From Paraescarpia echinospica (Eukaryota; Annelida; Polychaeta; Sabellida; Siboglinidae): a DNA stretch of 64,000 nt. The notes below the pieces were generated by a model. The model made no database searches. It saw nothing but the letters and a program-made list of their open reading frames with translations, and had not been told where the DNA came from. A program made the position numbers and the translations under genes. The stretch lies in the NCBI GenBank assembly GCA_020002185.1, contig JAHLWY010000277.1, forward strand, positions 62,001 through 126,000. The letters are read 5' to 3'. Within the stretch, counting starts at the first letter, position 1; the number at the start of each line of letters is the position of its first letter. This document shows, piece by piece, positions 58,713-64,000 of this stretch.

Positions 58713-59084
58713 CTCCTGCCAAGGTTGAAAATCCACGCATGAACAACATTCGACAGTCTCCAGCGTTTGATGACCAAGACTTCAAGATGACATGCACGGT
58801 GTCAGGCAGCGGTGACCTGAAGGTTCAGTGGCACAAAGATGGAAAGTCCATTGTTACAAGTGACTTTGTTGTCACCAGTGGCTCGGTGACTGGTGGACAG
58901 TACATGTATGGACAGACTGAAGCCAAGGACAGCACACTGATGTGGCAGGTAACAAAGAGAGCAAGGTATTTCACCTGTAACAACATCACCTACTTTGATG
59001 GCCACTACACCTGTGCTGTGTCTACACAGACGGCTGGTGCAACAACTCGTGATGAGTCCAAGGCCTTCGTTGTTAATGTCCAGT
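58713..59084 (+). CDS. Ig receptor exon 9 (long Ig domain)
   Basis: At 372 nt this is the longest Ig exon. Residues FKMTCTVSG, VQWHKDGKS and FDGHYTCAVST form the Ig core. An insertion of about 25 residues (YMYGQTEAKDSTLMWQVTKR region) with an extra Cys (YFTCNN) lies before the F strand. It begins APAKVENPRM and ends VNVQ. Confidence 0.9.
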
Positions 59085-60012
59085 GTAAGTTTCTTATGAA
59101 CTGTTGATTTACCTTTAATATGTGAATGTTTAATATTAGCATTTTTGTTATGTATAATAAAGTCTCATGTAAGCCCCAAATCAAAAGCGTATACATTGAA
59201 CTTGTCTACAATTTAAAACATTTTCATGACAACTTTCTGAAACCAAATAGGTGTATTGATATTGAGCATTATTCTTTGACACATATACCTTTTATTGAAT
59301 ACACAAAAGGTCATTTTAAATGTACCTGCTGTTTAAAATTACATATTTTTAGTTGAATCAAGAAATAAAAACCCTTGAAAATTTATCCAGTGTCTGTTTA
59401 ATATTTAATTAAACATTTTAAATTCAAGTTCATGAATCAGATTGTTTTGGTGTCAGACAAGGGAGTAAATATGGCAGTGATATTGTAATTAGATTCAGGT
59501 GAAAGTTGTGAACATTCTCTGGATAATGTTGACATGTATTTGTTTCGTATCCTCTTACTTAATCCACAGTCAACTTACATTTTTTCCTGTAACATTTCGA
59601 TCATTATCAGTGAACTTCTTCAGACAACTACTGCTAGATGGCTACCTTGTCGCCATCTAGCATGCATTTGTGTTAAACATACCTGTATTATACAGATTAT
59701 TAGGCGTCAACCAGACACTGCATTAAAATGCAGCTATGAATTATGCAATTCGTGTAATGAATAATAAAAATATACACATTCAAATGATAGACGCAGAAAG
59801 GTTGAAATTGATGTACTATAAATTAATTGTATGTAAATGTATAGACAATAGCTTTACATCCCATTTTCCAGAACTTGCTTCCAATGTCAACTTAGGCTTT
59901 TATTTGGACAGGCACTGAGGATTTTTGTGCTATAGAAATGTTAGTATAACTTGTACTAGTGGGACTATATTTGTGTTGTGACATTTTGTTTTTTTCAACT
60001 ATTTGTTCACAG
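59085..60012. other. Intron 9
   Basis: No exon recognised; AT-rich. Confidence 0.5.
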
Positions 60013-60288
60013 ATGAGGGACACTGGGCTAGTGGTCCTGCTGTTGTCGCTGCAGCTGTTGATGACATGGCCGTGGACATTGTATGTTCTGTGTGTGCCAA
60101 TCCACCAGCACAACTTACATGGATATTCAACAATGAGTCTCTGCGGGAAGGAATCAATGTGACCAATGACAGAATCACCCTGGATGTTGTAAAAATAGAT
60201 GACTTTGGTTCCTACGAGTGCACTGTCAGCAACATCGTGAATGGGGAACACAGAAATGTGACATTTCCCATTGAACTAGTGGCAAGTG
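60013..60288 (+). CDS. Ig receptor exon 10 (last Ig domain)
   Basis: The 276-nt exon has VDIVCSVCANPP, LTWIFNNES and IDDFGSYECTVSN. It ends IELVAS at a GTAAGAAG donor. It directly precedes the FN3 part, the usual position of the membrane-proximal Ig in such receptors. The sequons NNES, NVTN and NVTF are present. Confidence 0.92.
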
Positions 60289-60576
60289 GTAAGAAGCAAC
60301 ACAAAGTTAGATCCTCTGAGTACCTAATAGGCAAAACTAATGTATTACATGTTATTGCAAGTAGATGGGGCATGCTACCAATATCTTAGGCTAAGAATCA
60401 TTTTTAATATGAAGCTTTTTCATTGTACTTTTTCATAATATGCATGATATTATCAAGTTAGTGTAAAAAATTTTAAGAATGTTTGTCTACAGTTAGTTGT
60501 TGTATGCCTTCTAGGAAGGTTGTTATTTGTTATGTCAGACAGTCTGTATAATAGCAGTGTTTATTAATTGTTTTAG

Positions 60577-60891
60577 GTCCACCAAGAAAGCCAGTTGATT
60601 TTGCTGTCCTGGATAACCGTACATCAGTCGCACTCACACTGCGATGGCGCCCAGGGTTCGATGGTGGTTATCCTCCACAAGTGTTTATCCTGCAGTATGG
60701 GACATCAGACAAGTCTCTGACAACAATGGATGGAATATCCACAGAAAATGACGTGAACTGGTATCAGGTGACTGTGATAGGTCTACAGCCTGAAACAGAG
60801 TACGTCTTCGTTCTCCATGCTGAAAACAAACAACCACGAGACAAAGGACCAAACAAAAGTCGCACTGTCAGACAGACTGGAAGCACCACAG
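60577..60891 (+). CDS. Ig receptor exon 11 (FN3 domain)
   Basis: The 315-nt exon encodes a full FN3 fold: PPRKPVDFAVLD, LTLRWRPGFDGGYPPQ (conserved Trp), VFILQY, and GLQPETEYVFVLHAEN (conserved Leu and Tyr). The W.PGF(D/N)GG.P motif is what I associate with nephrin-type FN3 domains. It ends in phase 1 at GTAAAACT. Confidence 0.9.
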
Positions 60892-63833
60892 GTAAAACTA
60901 CTTCTAGTTTCACCTGTTCTTGATGTCTCTATGTCGCTTGCCCTACTGCACAACGTTTGAAAGTTTTTAACTTGCGAGACTATGTGCAACATACTCTAGA
61001 ATCGTGATGAAAGAGATTTTCTCTTTATTCTGTCTTTGCAATATGAAATATTAAAAACTGTACAAAGAAAAAGTAATTGGTTCTTGTTACTGAAGGATTT
61101 AGTAGTGCTGTGAAATAATGTGTTTTTGGGAGATTTGGTAAAAAAACTTCTCATGAACATGCTGTGTAACAAATACTAACAATGTACACAGGCATTTTGT
61201 CCCACTTTGCCAGTAAGTCATTTTAAACAAAATATAATTTTCAGAATATTTATATGAATTGTCAATGATTACTTTGAACTGTGTTGTTGCATAAACTGAC
61301 ATATTTAAAATGTATAATGCAATTTTCTTTGCAATTTGCATCCAGTGTGGACTTTACTTGGATGGTACGTATCTATCGATAATCACATGTGATACTGGGC
61401 ATGTTATGTTTCATGTTTTTTTCTGTTTGGCCAAAGTGTTTGGTTGCATGTTGTTCATGTTGTTATATTCTGTAGTATTATGTTTGCATGAATTTTGCAC
61501 GTTTGATGTGCATTCTCTTCATCAATTTCTGAACTCATTTAATAGGATGTTTTACATTTGGAAGTGAAATAAAAATTATTTGTCTAATTGTGCTAGAGGA
61601 GTTGAATGTTAAAGTAGCAGTTGTCTGATATGAACATAGTTTATGTGTGTTGTTTATGGTTGGATATGTTTCTTGATTAGATTCAAACATGTTTTTTATG
61701 TATCACTAATACATCTATAACAATACACATGCTAAATGAAATGTTTGAGATATGTAAGTATAATCATTTGTATATAAATACGCTAACTGTGGATCATTGT
61801 ATGTGCATCTCCTCCCAGATACCAGGGTCCACTCGCCTCTTTTATGTTCATTTGCTTCCTTCGACCATTGCCCTCTCATCTACCAATTGCAATGTATCTC
61901 AAAAACACAACACTAATTATTCAGAGTGATATACTTACCATATTGTTCCCAGTAAATGCGCAGTGCATGAGTGCAAGGTCTTGGATGCGCAACTATTAAT
62001 GTCCAATAAGACTGATGTAGTACAAGCTGTCAGTGGTTGGCAAATGCACAAATTGCTTTATATACGTTATGCAATTGCAACATTTAGACCGGCAACGTGT
62101 GGCGAATACATATTCAGCTCATCAGCCACAATGTCTGGTGCTTGATCAACAGAAGATGGTACACTACAGGAAGGCATGACTTGAGATAGACAGTATCGTT
62201 CGCATTTTTATAACTCTAAACAAATGCCAGATCGGTTATTTGTGCGGTGCTCAACAGACAATAATCACGTTTCCCAAAAGACATCATTGGATTTTGTAGA
62301 GTATCCACCATATCTGCCCTGAATGGGATGCTTGAATAAGTTAAACCCGTGTGCTTTGCAATGATGGGATGAGACAACGCCAACTGTGTAAGCAGAGGGA
62401 GTGATTTTCAAAACTATCAAGTTGGACTTCCAGGCGTTCTTCATTGTCTTAACCCTTCGATGTGGCTACAGACAATTATGGATTGTGAAAATGACATTAT
62501 GTTGACCCTTCGCCTGCATTGTTTGGAAGGATTGCATGATTATGACACCATGCCCACCTTCGAGAATGAAATAATAGCCACTCAAATAAGAAACATAGTG
62601 CTATCTTATGGTTAAATGAACAATGAACTGTTATCTAGAAAGTATCTGCAAGGTGGCACCAGGAGTATCAGGCGTACATGTGTTAAGCAGCAATGTGCAT
62701 CTGTTAGGAAGTGCACGTCTATTCGGGACAACAGGCTTTGTATTTTTTATTTGCAATGCTTTTCCAAAAGGTCTTTCTCCTACCTGAGAGTAATCATTGC
62801 TAAACCATTCTCCTTGGGACCAAGTTTAAACAAATATAAATACTGTTGTTGACACCGTTAACAGTTGCACTTGGTTTTTTACTCCATGGGTGGGTGTAAG
62901 CCAGTCTATTGTAAGTGGATCTCCTCCCAGGCCTCCAGGTCCACTCATCTATTTCTGCTTTCATTCATTTGCATCCATGAACCAATGCCTTCTGATCTAA
63001 TAAATGGTGATGTTTTTGAGAAACACAAAGTTAATTTATTTAGATTTATTTACTTTTTTTCAGTGAAAGAATTGAATTGTCAGTTATTCCCTAGGTGACA
63101 TTGCTGTAGGATTATGTTAAAATGGTTGTCTGCAGCAAGGAATTCCATGACTGGTGTTAGCAGAAGTAAATGATCTTAGGAATGAGTTTAACTTCAAAGA
63201 TACTGTAATGGTGACAATAGCTGCCCTTGGTGTGTTGCTCCATGGGAAGCTGTGTGCCAGTAATAAGTAATTTATCACAAAACATAATTTATATTTTGTA
63301 TGATGTGTGTTGTGAACACCAAATTAAAATGTAACATTTTGAATTTTGCGTAGCTTATTTAATGCAGTAGCAAAATAACATCAAGATTTAATTAAAAACG
63401 TGTGGGTACTTTTCATGCTCACAACATGTAGTAAATAAAACAATGGTTTCCCAATTCTATTATAAGTATAATGCTTCTTCAACCTGATGGGATTGAGTCT
63501 ATATTGTATGGTTTGTTCAGCCCTCTTGATGATCCGTCTCCATCTTTTGCAATTTTCTGCCCATGTCTCACACTCTCAGCTGTTCACCTGAGACATCTGA
63601 CATGATCTCTCCATCTCAATTTAAGTCATTTAATAATAATACAGTATTGTGTATGCAAATGTTGGGTAGACGTTTTTTTAGATGTTTTTGCTCCTACACA
63701 GCCCTCATTTCCTGATCTTTAGCTCTTGGCAATAATACCCCGAGTGTAATCGGTATTCTTCTGATCTGTCTTTACAATAATACACTTCAGATTGTGTACT
63801 AATTATATTGTTTATTGATGCTCTGTTGAACAG
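60892..63833. other. Intron 11
   Basis: No exon recognised. Diverged repeats share TCTCCTCCCAG...CCACTC (61,808 and 62,921) and TCCATGGG...GCCAGT (62,883 and 63,240), suggesting old element copies of unknown type. Confidence 0.5.
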
Positions 63834-64000
63834 CTGCACCACAAGTCAACATAGTAAGTGTCACAGTGAAGGAGGATCACATGACTGTCACATGGACGCA
63901 CAAAGGGAATAGTTTGCGGCGGCGCCGACGATCCACATCCAGAAATGTGTCAGTTGTGATTCACTATGAGAAGGACGGAGGAGATGAGAAACGTTATCCA
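63834..64000 (+). CDS. Ig receptor exon 12, partial (FN3 domain)
   Basis: Acceptor GTTGAACAG, start APQVNIVSVTVKEDHMTVTW with the FN3 tryptophan. A loop of six consecutive arginines (LRRRRRRSTSR) follows, then VVIHYEKDGG at the C strand. The exon runs off the window. Confidence 0.85.

Larger units (their letters stand above)
28799..64000 (+). other. Ig/FN3 cell-surface receptor gene (partial, 12 exons seen)
   Basis: Twelve plus-strand exons with consensus GT-AG borders, all phase 1-1, encode about 1,177 residues: one V-set-like Ig, nine further Ig domains, then FN3 domains. Every exon length is a multiple of three, so any could be skipped without a frameshift. The domain order (Ig array then FN3) and the first FN3 motif (RWRPGFDGGYPPQ, GLQPETEY) resemble the nephrin/hibris/SYG-2 group of adhesion proteins. 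That assignment is tentative, and Dscam- or hemicentin-related proteins are alternatives. Neither signal peptide nor membrane segment lies in the window. Confidence 0.8.

Overview
The window is animal nuclear DNA and looks like a marine invertebrate, probably a lophotrochozoan such as a mollusc. It is AT-rich and repeat-dense, with GT-AG introns, tRNA-derived SINEs, several clades of LINE, Ty3/gypsy and hAT elements, and one long multi-exon gene. The taxon is inferred from this repertoire; no marker gene names it. I see no rRNA, CRISPR array or prokaryotic operon.

Left part (1-14,420): a SINE fragment, then a Ty3/gypsy retrotransposon on the minus strand (2225-6574). It has 129-bp LTRs, a perfect 5-bp target duplication, a TGG primer-binding site and a polypurine tract. 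It abuts a plus-strand L2/CR1-like LINE (6575-14,418). That LINE was later split by a DNA transposon with long terminal inverted repeats (7486-10,353; 3-bp duplication AAG) and by a 5'-truncated RTE-like LINE in its 3' UTR (12,711-14,369). All coding parts are broken.

Middle-left (14,420-28,800): simple repeats, an inverted-block element holding a LINE tail, and a 17-bp satellite occupying about 18.7-19.7 and 23.8-25.4 kb. The satellite is interrupted by a minus-strand LINE stack that carries its own hAT insertion. After it come an AT/palindrome tandem array and a LINE endonuclease relic.

Right part (28,799 to the end): one plus-strand gene. Twelve exons, all starting and ending in phase 1, encode ten successive immunoglobulin domains followed by at least two fibronectin type III domains. 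The gene continues past the window end and probably begins before the first exon seen. It is best described as an Ig/FN3 cell-surface adhesion receptor with a nephrin-like domain order. Three Ig exons (5, 6 and 7) are very recent duplicates. The introns hold RTE, CR1-like and other LINE fragments, SINEs, hAT-type non-autonomous elements, minisatellites, and an array built from the splice-donor junction of exon 8.

The most unusual items are the long-TIR element with an unclassified protein, the amplified splice-donor minisatellite, the Ig exon triplication, and a direct-repeat-bounded composite inside a hAT element (48,551-51,504).
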